A stretch of DNA of 64,000 nucleotides from Globisporangium splendens (Eukaryota; Oomycota; Peronosporomycetes; Pythiales; Pythiaceae), in assembly GCA_006386115.1 (NCBI GenBank), contig VFIW01000160.1, positions 1 to 64,000 on the forward strand. The letters are read 5' to 3'. Of this stretch, positions 10,709 through 21,616 are shown one piece after another. Position numbers and translations under genes: made by a program. How positions within the stretch are numbered: position 1 is the stretch's first letter; each line of letters starts with the position of its first letter. The notes below the pieces were generated by a model. It was not told where the DNA came from and did no database searches. It was given only the letters and a program-made list of their open reading frames with translations.

Positions 10709-13700
10709 CTAACGTCGCGAGACTGCTGCTTGGTAGTTGTCCCAGCACTCAAAGTGAACTTTGCCGAGTCCATTCGTTAGATCGTAAAAGCGGCCGTCGA
10801 ACCGACCTGGGATTTGCACCACAGGCTGGCTGCAGTGCACGCATTTTGGAGCCACCGCCGTCTGATAGCTGTCCCAGCATTCAAAGTGAACCAACTGCTC
10901 GTCTTGGATCTTGTAAAAGCGACCGTCAAAGCGACCAGCGATCTTGACGACGGGCTCTCCGCACTGCACGCAACGCTTTGCGGTGCTCATTTGGTACGCC
11001 TCCATGCACTCACCATGGACCTTACCGCCGGTGATCTCGTAGTATTTACCATCGAAACGTCCAGGAATCGCTGCGATGGCTTGGCCGCAGTGGATGCACT
11101 TTTCCGCGACTCGGATCTGGTATGCGTCGATGCACTCGGCGTGCACAGTCGCTCCATCCGGCAAGGTGTACATGCGACCAGAGAAGCGGCCCTCGACCAC
11201 TTCAATTCTAAAGTGGCAGTCGACGCACACTGGAGTGTTGCGTTCTCGGTAAATGTCGACACACGTGTCTTTGCACACACGATCCACTTGCGTCTGTCCA
11301 TTCTCACTGTGCGTGAACGTTCGGAATGTTCCTGTAAGCGCTTTCTGGCAGACAACACAAATTGGCAACGTTGCCGTGTCGGAAACCGGTACGATCGCCG
11401 TCGGCTTCGTCGTGAAAAGCGTCAGCGAGTACTCGAGAGCATACGGGAGATGACCATCATACGTCGCCGGGATGACCACAAAAGGCTTTCCTGGTTCTTG
11501 GCCGGGGATATCAAGAGACGTCTCAAGCAAGCAGCTTCGGTTAGAAATGAAGGTTCCCGTTGCAATGACATCGTGAGACAGATCGATTTTACGCTGCATG
11601 CGTTCCCCGTTCTTCAGCACCACAGGCGCGATGTAAGACTTGTACTCGTTGAGCATGTGGATGCGTCGCGAGGGCTGTTCGAGGACCACGGTCAGCTCAC
11701 AGCCTTGGGTCGCAGGCGAGAAGAGCTGGTACTGCGGATTCAGGTGCATCGCGTCTCGGCCACCAAACGTAATACCATTCCATTCACCTGTAATGATGTG
11801 AATGCTCAGGCTCGGGTTGATAGGGTTACCAACTCCGTCAGGGACCGACCGGAAGTTGAACAGGTTGCGTGACTCGATAAGGTTGCTGAAAAAGCAGTAG
11901 AACGCACTAAAGTCCATCCAGTAGGTGTGGTCATTGCGGAACTGGAAACCACACTCAATTTTTTGAATGCGCGAAAAAGAGTGCCATTTTGGATCGTCAC
12001 TCGACCATGCGCCGCCCCACTTTTCAGATTGCGAGTGCGTACCAATACCCCAACTATTGCGCAATTGGATCAACCGCACGTGCTCTCCTTTGTAGTCGAG
12101 TTCGACCAACTTCATCACACCATATGCGAACGACTTTCGAAGTCCTTTAGGAAGGTCCATCTCAACATCTTCGTTGCTGCACCCAACCAGGGAGCCAGAT
12201 TGCAGGGATTTGCTGATAGCGTGCCAAGCGTCTTCTTCCGCTGGATATTTTTCTTGAAGTTTGAAACTTGCTGGTACGCCTCCGTACAAATCTTGTAGAC
12301 AATAGGCTTCTTGGCCACCGACAATAGCTTCGTAGCCACCGTGCAGCTTGGCGTACGCCTTTTCAACGAGAAGAGACCAGATCTCAAACTTTCCATTGCT
12401 TCCCGTGAACGATCCAAATACTGGCTTCCCGAATTGACTGCATGGAATGTAGTCATCCACAACAACAATACGACTGCGGTTGTTTCGCCAAAAGCGGACA
12501 GCGTAAATCCCTTCGTCGTTGTACTGCTGCTCTCTTGGGAACATCGTTCCGACTTCAACACGATCAGGAATGATCAGGTCACCGTCAAGCTCCGGGAAAA
12601 GCTGGGCTAAAGCATTCGGTGACGTTGAGAGAATGGACATAGCACCGAAGAGGTACGAATCCGCCAAACGACCGACTCGTAGATCACCAGGAGCGGCACC
12701 AACTCCAGAAACACGATTAGCGGACCCGGTCTCACGCGAGCGATCAAATAGGCACGTTCCTTGAGCTTGGAAGTAAATCGGGACGAGCACCGACACGCGC
12801 GAAACAACTCCAGATTCACTCATATCAACACGGTATCCGGATCCGTCCCCAACCCCAGAGAATGCCAACGGCTTGTAGTGATCCAGCAAGCTCTTTTCCC
12901 ACATAAGATCAAAGCGCTGCAGACCGTCTTGCACAAATTCGCTCAAGTGAGTGATCATGTTCTTCGTGCAAAGCAGCAAATGATCACGTTTGCGCTTGTT
13001 GAGGCCCGTCGTGACAGCATCCTTTGCGATCTTGAGAAAGTTGGGATCCACAGAGCTGGAATTTTGACGGATGACCTGCAAAATGCTCTCCGCCTCTGCG
13101 GGTGACTTGATTGCCATCGAACACACAAGCTTCTTGTCGTCATCCAGCATTGTAACCTCCGCATACCTAGTCAATCAAACCAAGAGTCATCAGTAATGAT
13201 ACAAGCATCCAGTGCAAATTCAACCATCGATTCGTCCACGTACGCTGTTTCGTTGAAGAAATCGCTGACACGCTTCCACTTCCAGATGTACTCCTCGAGA
13301 TGTGGGTACTTCTTGTTGTTCACATCGCGGTAGAGAGACGACGCGTCAGGTGGGAACTGAGGATCTGCAAGGAGACTGCGTTAGCACCAAAAAACATATG
13401 CAACGAGCGTATACAGGCTAATATATGGCACGGTACCAGTGAACTTCGTGCCGCTTTGGCGATGCTTGCGCAGCATCTGCATCCACTCGGGGGTATCTGG
13501 CAGCGTTCGCGCCTCGTAGTAGCGTTCTTCCGCAGATTCGAGACGCTCATTGCGCACAACGGTTATGACGTCATTGGCTCGCGTCACATTGTATCCTTCC
13601 ACACGCTCCATTGGTTGTGTTTTGTTTCGTTCCACTGCATTCGTGATCTCCAATCGGGTCGAGAGTGAATCCATGTTACGCGCGTGGATCACGCTTCGAA

Positions 13701-14644
13701 TCGACACGCCGGCGCCATTGCCACTCGGCTCTTCGCGTTCGCCCTCAGGTCTGGCGCTCACTATGTAAGAGAGCGAACGCACTGAAGATTAGCAAACACA
13801 AAAACCCCACATTAGAAAGGCAAAGAGAAAACGAATAAAACGTACCCGACAGACTCGAGAGAAGCGAGCTAATGCTGTTGACGGACGACGGCATTGCATT
13901 GAATTCAAGAGAAGCAGGAGGGGAGGACGGGTCCACCGCTGGCGCGACTGGCTCCGTCGGCTGGACATATGCAGGCGATGGCGCGATCCCATAGTTTTGG
14001 TATGACGTGACTGGCGCTGGAGGCGTGATGGTTGAATGCTGGGGATCGAAGCCGACGCTCACAGACGGAGGCCCGAAAGCGGATCCGGCCAGGGAACCTC
14101 TGGATGAGTGCGGAGCCGACTCCGCTCCAGTGTAAGCTGGTGCTGCGGGGGCAGCAGGCGCGGTATAAGCAGCGGTAGCCGGAGTAGTGTAAGCCGGAGG
14201 AGCGGAATACGTCGTGGACGAAGCGCCAAACAAGTCGCCATCGTCATCCGCCACCGCAGCAGCAGGAGGTGGGTTCAGCGAAGTCGGTGTGGGGCGTGGG
14301 TGGCCGCATTCCCCACAAAAGGCTGCGTCTGGGTCGGCAAAGGGGATGAAGCACTGCGAGCAGGTCGGCGACGAGACCGGGGGAGTGGGGACTACCGTCG
14401 TAGGCGTCAGCGACGACAGGGAACCATAGCGAGGGAGCGTAGTCGATGCAGGAGCAGCCGGCGTCGCGGCGTACGAAGAGCTATTGTACGAAGAGTACGG
14501 AGCAGGGGTTGGCATGGGGGCTGGCACGTGGGACGCCGGCGGTGCCGCAGGGAGGTCCTCGCGGGGAGCCCCGCACTCGGCGCAGAAGCGCGCCGTCGCG
14601 ATCTCGTCGGGTGCCCATCGGTGGCCGCACTCGGTACAAAACAT
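10709..14644 (-). CDS. Calpain-like protein with zinc ribbons and LIM-like repeats; active site lost
   Basis: Exons run 14644-13846, 13760-13437, 13364-13244 and 13166-10709, about 1,233 residues, with clean GT-AG borders. The N-terminus has two CxxC...CxxC zinc ribbons (MFCTECGHRW...FCAECG and CSQCF...FCGECG) joined by Pro/Ala/Ser linkers. A calpain protease core starts at DPQFPPDASSLYRDV and continues in exon 4. The catalytic Cys box reads GRLADSYLFGAM where calpains have GDCW, so Cys is Ser (about residue 585). The His box reads KSFAYGVMKL where calpains have GHAYSV, so His is Phe. The Asn box LRNSWG is kept. The last 200 residues carry about four repeats of CxxC...GRFDG(R/K)(F/Y)Y...HxEC, each like half a LIM domain. 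A scaffolding role instead of proteolysis is inferred. Confidence 0.85.
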
Positions 14645-14918
14645 CTCGCTTCTTTTTGCTTCGTTCCCTCGCGCTGTCTTCTTCTCGTGTCTTCAACGCA
14701 AACGGTAGAAATGAAAATGGGATGATGACGCTGAGAATCCTCCCAACCAGGCTTCTATTGAGGTCCACTACAGTACAGGCACTTCAATGTCCAACGTTGT
14801 ACTGCACCAATCCCAATAGAGAACCTGCACTGTGAACCGACGTGAGTGGACAGGCAGATTAAACGAACGTGCTGTTGCTGCCAAGACGGAAGAGCTCCAA
14901 GCGAGCGCAAAGAGGAAG
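14645..14918. promoter_or_regulatory. Divergent region upstream of two genes
   Basis: This 274 bp separates the calpain-like start (minus) from the first in-frame ATG of the second CC1-box gene (plus). The plus reading frame is already open from about 14820 without an ATG (codons 14832-14918 encode Glu/Lys/Ala-rich sequence), so the true start of the right-hand gene may lie in an upstream exon that I cannot place. Confidence 0.4.
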
Positions 14919-16955
14919 ATGCAGGAGCTGGAGCACGCTAAACCAACCGAAGAGCGTGACCATGACTCACTGGAAGGCGACGATCAACGCTGGGGGGATG
15001 AACGCCTGAGGCATGACGAAGATGATGACGACGAAGACGCGGATGACGAACACGACTCAGCGCTACAAAAAGCCGCCCGCGCGGGGATTCAACTGCTCGA
15101 GGAGAATGTGCAACTTGCCGACGAAGCTCGCGAACTGCAGTTGCAACTCACGCACGGGCACGAGCAAACGCAGGAGATGAGTTGGATGCTCGACGAAAGA
15201 GAAGTGCAAGTGGACTAGCTCACGCAGCACTTGCGCGAATCGATCCGAGAGAACCAGCGTCTTTTGGCAGAGCTCACTCAGTCAAAGAAAGAGACACTGA
15301 GTTATAGGGATCTTCTCGCCGAACAGCAACAGCAGCTGCAGGACTCGCCTGGAAAGCGACTCGTACGAGTACCTTCGCCAAAGCAAAGAGCTCAGCAGAC
15401 ACAGCAGAGGATGCGATCAAAGTCACTGCTGGTGAGCCTTGACCAAGCATCCATTTTTCATACCATAAGTAACAGGGCTGTGCAATCTGACCCCGTGACG
15501 TTTGATGACCAAGACAACCAGAAAAAAGTGGCTGCTGCCAGCTCTCCAGTCGGCTGGAATAGTCCGAAGCGGCGGGAGGGATCAGCAAGACTTGACGAAA
15601 TCGAAGCAAAGTATGAGGAAGAACATCGACGCAATAGCGTGCTGAAAATGGAGCTACAGAGCGCTCAAAGGAAGATCCGCGAACTTAAGCCACTCAATGC
15701 GCAGCTTCGTGAAGCGAACGAAGCAATCCAGGTGCTGCGAGCCCAGATCGACGAGCTCGAGAAAAAGCTGGCATTGCCCTGGGAAGAAAGTGCAGAAGAA
15801 CGAGAGCTGGTCCAAAGTCTGAGGACGACTATTGAGATTTATCAGAAACTGGACGATCCGAGCCCAGGCATCAAGAATGACGAGAAACGATCTCACAACC
15901 ATGGAATTGACGTGGACGATGACGTTCAAGTTCGTAAACTCGCGAAAATGCGGCGGAGGAAATCAGATGGTTGCATTTTCCCCAAGACGCCTCCACCAAA
16001 TTGCTGGACGAGCCCAGTCGTCGAGGCGAGTTTCCACTCACGGGACGACACCAACGACGTGATTTTAGAAACGCTGGACAATCTGGCAGAGCAACTGCTG
16101 CAGCTAAAGCAACCGGAGCCATTTCCTCCTCATATATCCAAGTCTTCAGGGAAATCTATGCGTCCAGACACCAGTAAGGCAAACAAAACCATGGAAGATG
16201 CGAGTATCGCAAGCGTTGCCGCTTGGTCCCGGGATCGATTCTTAGAGCAGCAAGTCGCCGTGCTACAGGATCTTCTGAAGCGGTATCGATCCCAGTGGCA
16301 CCAGTTTTCGGAGAAAAGATGCGCCATTGAGATCGAAAACACACATCTTTTGAGCCGCGTGGAGGAGCTGACGCTACTGCTGCAACGACAGTGTGACACA
16401 CGTGCACGCACGAACGAAAGCATGGCCAAAGAAGAAGCGTGGCAATCAACAGCGACTGCATACGAGACTTCACTACAACAGACATCAAACGCAGGAGAAA
16501 GCGAGATGGAAGAGGATGCGGAAGCGGAGCATGTGTGCTTTTCGATCCTTCGCCGTCTTACGGATAGCTGGACAGCGGACAAGTCCAAGCGGATGCACCT
16601 TCATGACTGGCTCACAAACGCAATCCGAGGCACAGGAATCAGAAAACCGATGTATTTGCCGAATTTAACGCGTGAAATCGCTTCTGGCTTCGAGGTGTTG
16701 CTGGTTCCGATTCTTCGCGAGAAATTTGGCGTTCAAGTTTACGTCGAGAAGCGACTACGACCCGTCATCGTGACAGATTTAAAGCTGCATATTATGGAGA
16801 CGGACACTGAGAAAGCAAAGGCGTGTCTTCATCGGATCCGTCGCTCACTGATGCGGTCGGTCGACGTCGAGACAGCCCAACTCGAGGACACAGCATGGCT
16901 CGACGAAATTTCTCGTCGAAAAGCTGTGCGCATGTGCTTGGGGAAAAGCATCTGA
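14919..16955 (+). pseudogene. Second CC1-box coiled-coil protein, broken by one in-frame TAG
   Basis: A paralogue of the gene at 1661-3862. After an acidic run (DEDDDDEDADDEHD) it has SALQKAARAGIQLLEENVQL, again the AAxxG CC1 box, then long coiled coils. Its C-terminal domain matches the first gene (DSWTADKSKRMHLHDWL, NAIRGTG, LLVPILREKFGV). The frame is open from before 14832 to 16955 except for one TAG at 15216-15218, inside coiled coil; the frame continues directly after it. The intron that splits the paralogue after its LRTMNLMYK segment is absent here, where the matching LRTTIEIYQKL is uninterrupted. The first in-frame ATG is 14919; upstream sequence is open but lacks an ATG. It could be a decayed copy, an intron-less retrocopy, a read-through gene or a gene with a base error at one position. 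Confidence 0.7.
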
Positions 16956-17115
16956 AGGACAATATTCTGAATATTGCCTTATGTATTTAAAGCAGATTGC
17001 GAGTGTTACTCGGCTTTTACAAAAAATGCACGATTGTTAGCCATTACATCGCAGCCGAGCGAAACAGCCGCTGGTCTTCGGACACATAGTTGCCTGGTGG
17101 CACGATCGGGCCGTC
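16956..17115. other. Short convergent 3' region
   Basis: This 160 bp lies between the ends of the plus-strand coiled-coil gene and the minus-strand channel gene. It is AT-rich just after 16956 and holds no further gene. Confidence 0.5.
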
Positions 17116-19560
17116 CTACGCGTGCTCGTCGCCGATCATACGGTAGTCCGCACGAATCGGCTGCTTTTCTTTCATCGCTGGCTGGTAATACACATTATCC
17201 AGAAAGTGGAAGGTCGATGCAGGATCTTGCTGAGATCTCAATTCGTCCAGACGCACGCATTCAACAATTGGCAGGTGCTTGGCGACGCGAGGAAACAGCC
17301 TGCTCATGTAGTAGTTGAATACCAAGATACAAAAGATCAAAACGGCAATGCACACGGACGGGATCGGCGCTTTCTTCAGCGAGAGGATGCCGACGAGTGT
17401 CAGCTGCGCCACGACGAGTGCGATGATCAAAAACTTGTACAAGCGCGGCCAGTATGCACCCAGTGCAAACGACATCGACTTGTACACGAACAAGACTTGA
17501 CGCCGGTACACGATCTCAGAGACAAAGAAGAACCAGCCTGTGAAGAGACAGACCAAGGGTGCAATCGGTGCAAACGTGAGCGTCACGAGCATCACGAGAA
17601 AGCTATCGGCAAACGCGTTGGTCGGATCAAAAGCATCGGTCAACGAAATGGGTCGCAGTCCGGACCATTTCGCTTCGCGTTCACGTCGTGTGAGTTTTGG
17701 TGCAAACAGGTAGAACAACACGGAGAGCAGCAACGGGACGACCCGCAGGAGCTCCAGAACGAGACTCAGTCCTGTCCGCACGATCACGTACGAAATGAAG
17801 AATGTCGATTGCTGCGGCATACTCCTTCCCAACATGCCAACCAGCACCTTGGGTCGGTCAACAATTTCCTCCAGGCTGTCCAAGACCGTCCCGACAATCA
17901 CAGTCACGAAAAAGATCTGGATCAGTTGGAAATACGCCAATTTCGTAAACACAGATGCGCGCACTTCGGTATTCGATGGGTGCCCTTCTCGCCCCGATAA
18001 AAAGCTAAACACGAGCGGTGCAAGTGCATTAAACGCCACCAGTGCGAGGGGTGCAAGTTGCTTGAACAGCTCTTCCAAGATGGGGTAGTTATCAAAAGCC
18101 CTGTTTAAGAATGGCCAGGTACGTCGTAGCGACTCAACTGTCGCGAGTGAGGCCACAAATGCGGTTGGAATGGTCCAGAACAGCACAATCACTGCAGTGA
18201 GCATCGAAGAAACGAGTTTCCACACAGACCGTGTCCGGTATCGTAAACCGATATTCTTCCAATGAATATCGTCAACGTGAGGCGCTGGCGAAATGGACAT
18301 ACAAATCGGATCACTGGATTGTAGGGTCTGCTGCGCCACTTGCGCAGACTTGAGCGACGTAAATGAGATAAATGCTGCGCGTCGCATCACATGGATGGGA
18401 TGTCTCTTGCGGGCAGCCTCGCGCTCAAGCTGGTTCTCTTCTCTCCCATGCATGTCGTCATTGTCGTCGGCATTATCGTCGACCATGGACCCCGTCATCT
18501 TGCATACGCCAGAAGACCTCTGCGACTGGATTCGAATCGATACTTCACTCTCATCATGATTCGGTACATATGGCGCGGCTTCCCACGATTCTTGTTCTCC
18601 CACTCGTTTCGCAAGTTGCGCTTGCGTTCCTTTGATATTGTTAATCTCACGAGCCACCTTTTCGTTCATTTTTGCAAGACGTCCTTGAAAAAAGTCAATC
18701 GAGTCCACGACGTGCCCTCTACTGCCAGCTTTGCACATCAGCACTCCACACCATGAACGACCTTCCCGATGCTCTGGGCGTTCTCCCGATCGCTCACACA
18801 CAGCGAGCGCATGCTCTAACGCATTGCGCACTTCCTCACGTTCCGCGACATAGTCTTCTAGCTTCGAGCATTCCACGGCCACATACACCGAGCGGATCGT
18901 ATCGGGAAATATTCTTCGCATGTACGCTTCCAGAGTTGCTCGAGTCCGCAGCTTCACAGGTAGTTCGTCGACAAGGATACTGTACTGCGGCGCCTCCGCC
19001 CTACCAAGCAGCTCGTGACGTTGCGCCACATAGTATTGGTACTCTTTAACCAGCAGATACATCATAAAGAAACTTACGATGAACGCCGCACCCGTCGACG
19101 CCCAGAGACGAGGATCTCGGTCAGCCAGGTTCGACATCGAAACGCTCTCGAGCGGGTCAGTATGCGCACGCGTGTTTGATGGTGGAGTGGCCGTGACGTA
19201 CAGTGGAAGCAGCACGGCGGAGAGAACGATGACAAGCAAGGCAGCCTTCTGTCCCATCCGCAAAAACCTCAGGAACGAGAGCGTGTCCAGTCCACAGCGC
19301 TCCATGATTTCTTCTTCGGGCAGCTTGTACACATCGTAGATCCACGCAAAGGGTCGACCAGAGCGCCGAGGCACTGTCGCCGTCCAGAAAAGATTGTCTT
19401 CCATGCCGCGACTGTCGTAGGCGTGGCGGAACCTGTGGCGCAGGCACTCGAAGAGCAGCAGACCCGCGCCCAGCAACGAGTAGTAGATGCTCACGCTAGT
19501 CTTGACCGTGCCGCTCGGGTCGATCCGCGCCTTCGCCGCGTCTTCCTGGGTCGTGCTCAT
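17116..19560 (-). CDS. CSC1/OSCA/TMEM63-family membrane channel (copy 1)
   Basis: A single exon of 814 residues. The family forms dimeric mechanosensitive or osmosensitive cation channels in plasma and organelle membranes. The N-terminus has a first span (SIYYSLLGAGLLLFECL), then the conserved block around CGLDTLSFLRFLRMGQK and a second span. A large cytosolic part contains the split RRM-like region (YSILVDELPVKLR; IRSVYVAVECSKLEDYV; AFISFTSLKSAQVAQQTL), followed by DDIHWKNIGL and a cluster of hydrophobic spans forming the pore region (WTIPTAFVASLATVESL and later). Length and order match family members. A paralogue lies at 29279-32047 on the same strand. Whether this copy is itself mechanosensitive cannot be told from sequence. 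Confidence 0.9.
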   Translation of the reverse strand: MSTTQEDAAKARIDPSGTVKTSVSIYYSLLGAGLLLFECLRHRFRHAYDSRGMEDNLFWTATVPRRSGRPFAWIYDVYKLPEEEIMERCGLDTLSFLRFLRMGQKAALLVIVLSAVLLPLYVTATPPSNTRAHTDPLESVSMSNLADRDPRLWASTGAAFIVSFFMMYLLVKEYQYYVAQRHELLGRAEAPQYSILVDELPVKLRTRATLEAYMRRIFPDTIRSVYVAVECSKLEDYVAEREEVRNALEHALAVCERSGERPEHREGRSWCGVLMCKAGSRGHVVDSIDFFQGRLAKMNEKVAREINNIKGTQAQLAKRVGEQESWEAAPYVPNHDESEVSIRIQSQRSSGVCKMTGSMVDDNADDNDDMHGREENQLEREAARKRHPIHVMRRAAFISFTSLKSAQVAQQTLQSSDPICMSISPAPHVDDIHWKNIGLRYRTRSVWKLVSSMLTAVIVLFWTIPTAFVASLATVESLRRTWPFLNRAFDNYPILEELFKQLAPLALVAFNALAPLVFSFLSGREGHPSNTEVRASVFTKLAYFQLIQIFFVTVIVGTVLDSLEEIVDRPKVLVGMLGRSMPQQSTFFISYVIVRTGLSLVLELLRVVPLLLSVLFYLFAPKLTRREREAKWSGLRPISLTDAFDPTNAFADSFLVMLVTLTFAPIAPLVCLFTGWFFFVSEIVYRRQVLFVYKSMSFALGAYWPRLYKFLIIALVVAQLTLVGILSLKKAPIPSVCIAVLIFCILVFNYYMSRLFPRVAKHLPIVECVRLDELRSQQDPASTFHFLDNVYYQPAMKEKQPIRADYRMIGDEHA

Positions 19561-19880
19561 GATGGTCGATGCAAATGTGAGAACGATCGGTGCCTCATCG
19601 AATGTGGATGCAACAGTTGGCTGAGGTAGGAATTAAACTAGGAGTGACCTTTGAGGTCTCCTAGAATGTCACTCTCTCGAGGGGCTGAAAAACCTTAGCC
19701 GAAGAGTTGCCTTTGCAGCGAGTGACCTTTGTACACTGTGTGCCAAGGTACCGTGAACCGTCTGTCCTACGGGTCACTTTATGACCACTTGAGGATAGGG
19801 TTCACCGGTTATCATGAGTTGTCCCAGTGACCAAGGTTTTTCAGCTCATCTGTACCTCGATCCAGCCATTGCCATCTTGA
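19561..19880. promoter_or_regulatory. Divergent promoter region with several hairpins
   Basis: This 320 bp separates the channel gene (minus) and the CID gene (plus). It contains a 27-nt near-perfect hairpin at 19638-19664 (CTAGGAG...CTCCTAG, with inner ACCT/AGGT pairing), a small hairpin GGTCACTTTATGACC near 19773, and a long-range inverted repeat described separately. The word AGTGACCTTTG occurs twice. Confidence 0.5.
19684..19845. repeat. Inverted repeat, possible small MITE
   Basis: GCTGAAAAACCTT at 19684-19696 is repeated in perfect inverted orientation at 19833-19845, 136 bp apart. The flanks do not extend the match. The pair brackets most of the region upstream of the CID gene. It may be the termini of a very small non-autonomous element or a cruciform-capable regulatory structure; target-site duplications are not evident. 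Confidence 0.4.
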
Positions 19881-21616
19881 ATGGAAAGCAACATGGACGA
19901 CTTCCTGCTGGAGTTGCGCGCGCTGGACGAGACGCAGGACCGTGTCGAGGCCGTAAGCGACGAAATGCTCAAAGCCCAGTCCGCAGACGAAGCCAAGGAC
20001 ATGGTGGACTACTGGATGAGCGAACTCCGCACCAGCGATTTCAACTCGGAGCGCGTCGCGTTCCTCTACGTCGCCAACCACGTGCTGCAGAAGACACAGG
20101 GCGGGGGAGACTCCGTTGAAGAAGACACGCCCGACTTTGTCGGCTTTTTCGGTGCGTACATGGAAGAAGCCGTTTCGCTCGTCAGCAACTCGCCCATGGA
20201 TCGACAGAATGTGACGCGTCTCCTGGAGCTCTGGCACGAGAAAGAGGTAACACAAACGTAGGGATGCTTTTGCAAATGCCTTCTTATACATCTCGACTGA
20301 TAGTGTGACATCTGACATCCTATGCAGATTTACCCAGATGAACAAATTCTGCGCATGTGGACATGCACAGGCGAAGATCTTCCAGTGTTCCTGGTCGCGC
20401 TTGCAGCTCAAAATACGCACAACGACAACAACGGGAGCGCAGAGAGCCACTCCGTCGACGACGTAGACCATGAAACGCACCACGTGCAGCTACCGACACT
20501 GCCGATGAAGTTGAATACGCACTCTGCGAATCCCATTTTGGACGCGCTAAAGCAGATTGATCACCACAAAGCTGTAATTCAGTTTCTGGACCAAGCAGTG
20601 AAAGAAAAGCACCAGTACATCCTACTGCATGCAGCTACGAGGTACCAGACACCAGAAGATCTTCTCACTGATCGCACCACTACACCTGCACAAATGAGGC
20701 AGCGTGTCGAAGATTGCCTTCGTCTTGTGAAGATCCGCAATGTAAGGAAAAGGGTATGCTGATGTGCGTTTTTGCTAATGGAATGACTCATATTTCTTGT
20801 CTCTATCCTTTCAGAAATACATGAGTGAAATTCCAGCGCTAAAAGAGCAGCTACAGTCTGCGGTCATCAAGATGAAGAACGATGAGGTGCGTTTTGTTTG
20901 ATATATGCATGGACTATTCGGTCTGACTTTTTGCTTTTGTTGTTATTTGCAGGAGACTGCTGGAAGTAAAATTGAACAAAAGCTGGAGGTAAAGACGATT
21001 GCATTGTTTAGATTGAGCGCCTCTTTGTATGTAGACTGACATCAGCTTTTTTTTTATCTGGAAGCAATGTGATATCATTGACATTGGGCTAGCCGATTTG
21101 TCCGAGCATCGAGATACATACCCAGAGGAGGTACACTCTAAATCCTACCACCATGGTCACCATGCGTGCGTGCTAATCGTGTCGCTCTATGGCACTTTGC
21201 AGTGGTCAAAAGAAGCATACGCCTGCAGTCTGCGCCGGAGACGCAAAGAAGAAGAGCAACGTCAACGAGAGGAGCAGATGGCTCGGTTGCACCAAGAAGC
21301 CATCGCCGAGAGTGCTGCTCATGCGATGCACTTGGAGGCGGATTTTAACGGCAGCTCTTCAGCTGAGCTTCAGTCGTTGTCGAAGGAGCTGGGCTCGCGA
21401 AAGCCCGAGAAGGAGGTGAAACCGGAAGAGACGAACGAGATGGTGTGGCATCCGTAAGTACTCCTTTTCTTCTTGACGTTTTTTGTTCTGAATGGCTGAG
21501 TGACGCTCTCTGCTCACGTGGTTATTTTTTCCTGCCTCTTCTTACACAGAGTGCTCAAAGAACTAGTGCCGCTGCAGAGCTTGAACTTGGAGTGGGAGTC
21601 TTGGCGAGATCATTAG
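19881..21616 (+). CDS. CID-domain protein, RPRD1/Rtt103-like RNA polymerase II CTD binder
   Basis: Exons are 19881-20246, 20328-20741, 20815-20886, 20953-20988, 21065-21130, 21203-21453 and 21550-21616, all with GT-AG borders; exon 4 is only 36 bp. The N-terminus (SADEAKDMVDYWMSELRTS, VAFLYVANHVLQKTQ, NVTRLLELWHEKEIYPDEQI) is a CTD-interacting domain, which binds phosphorylated repeats of the RNA polymerase II largest subunit. The middle holds predicted helices, then an Arg/Glu-rich coiled coil (RRRRKEEEQRQREEQMARL), and the end is acidic. The order CID then coiled coil is that of RPRD1/Rtt103 proteins, which act in transcription termination and CTD dephosphorylation. The start MESNMDDFLLEL is the first ATG in frame. 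Confidence 0.88.

Noticed and set aside
10814..11872. 352-residue ORF on the plus strand
   Set aside because: It is the antisense shadow of the LIM-like repeats and calpain core on the minus strand, which have clear protein motifs and splice sites.
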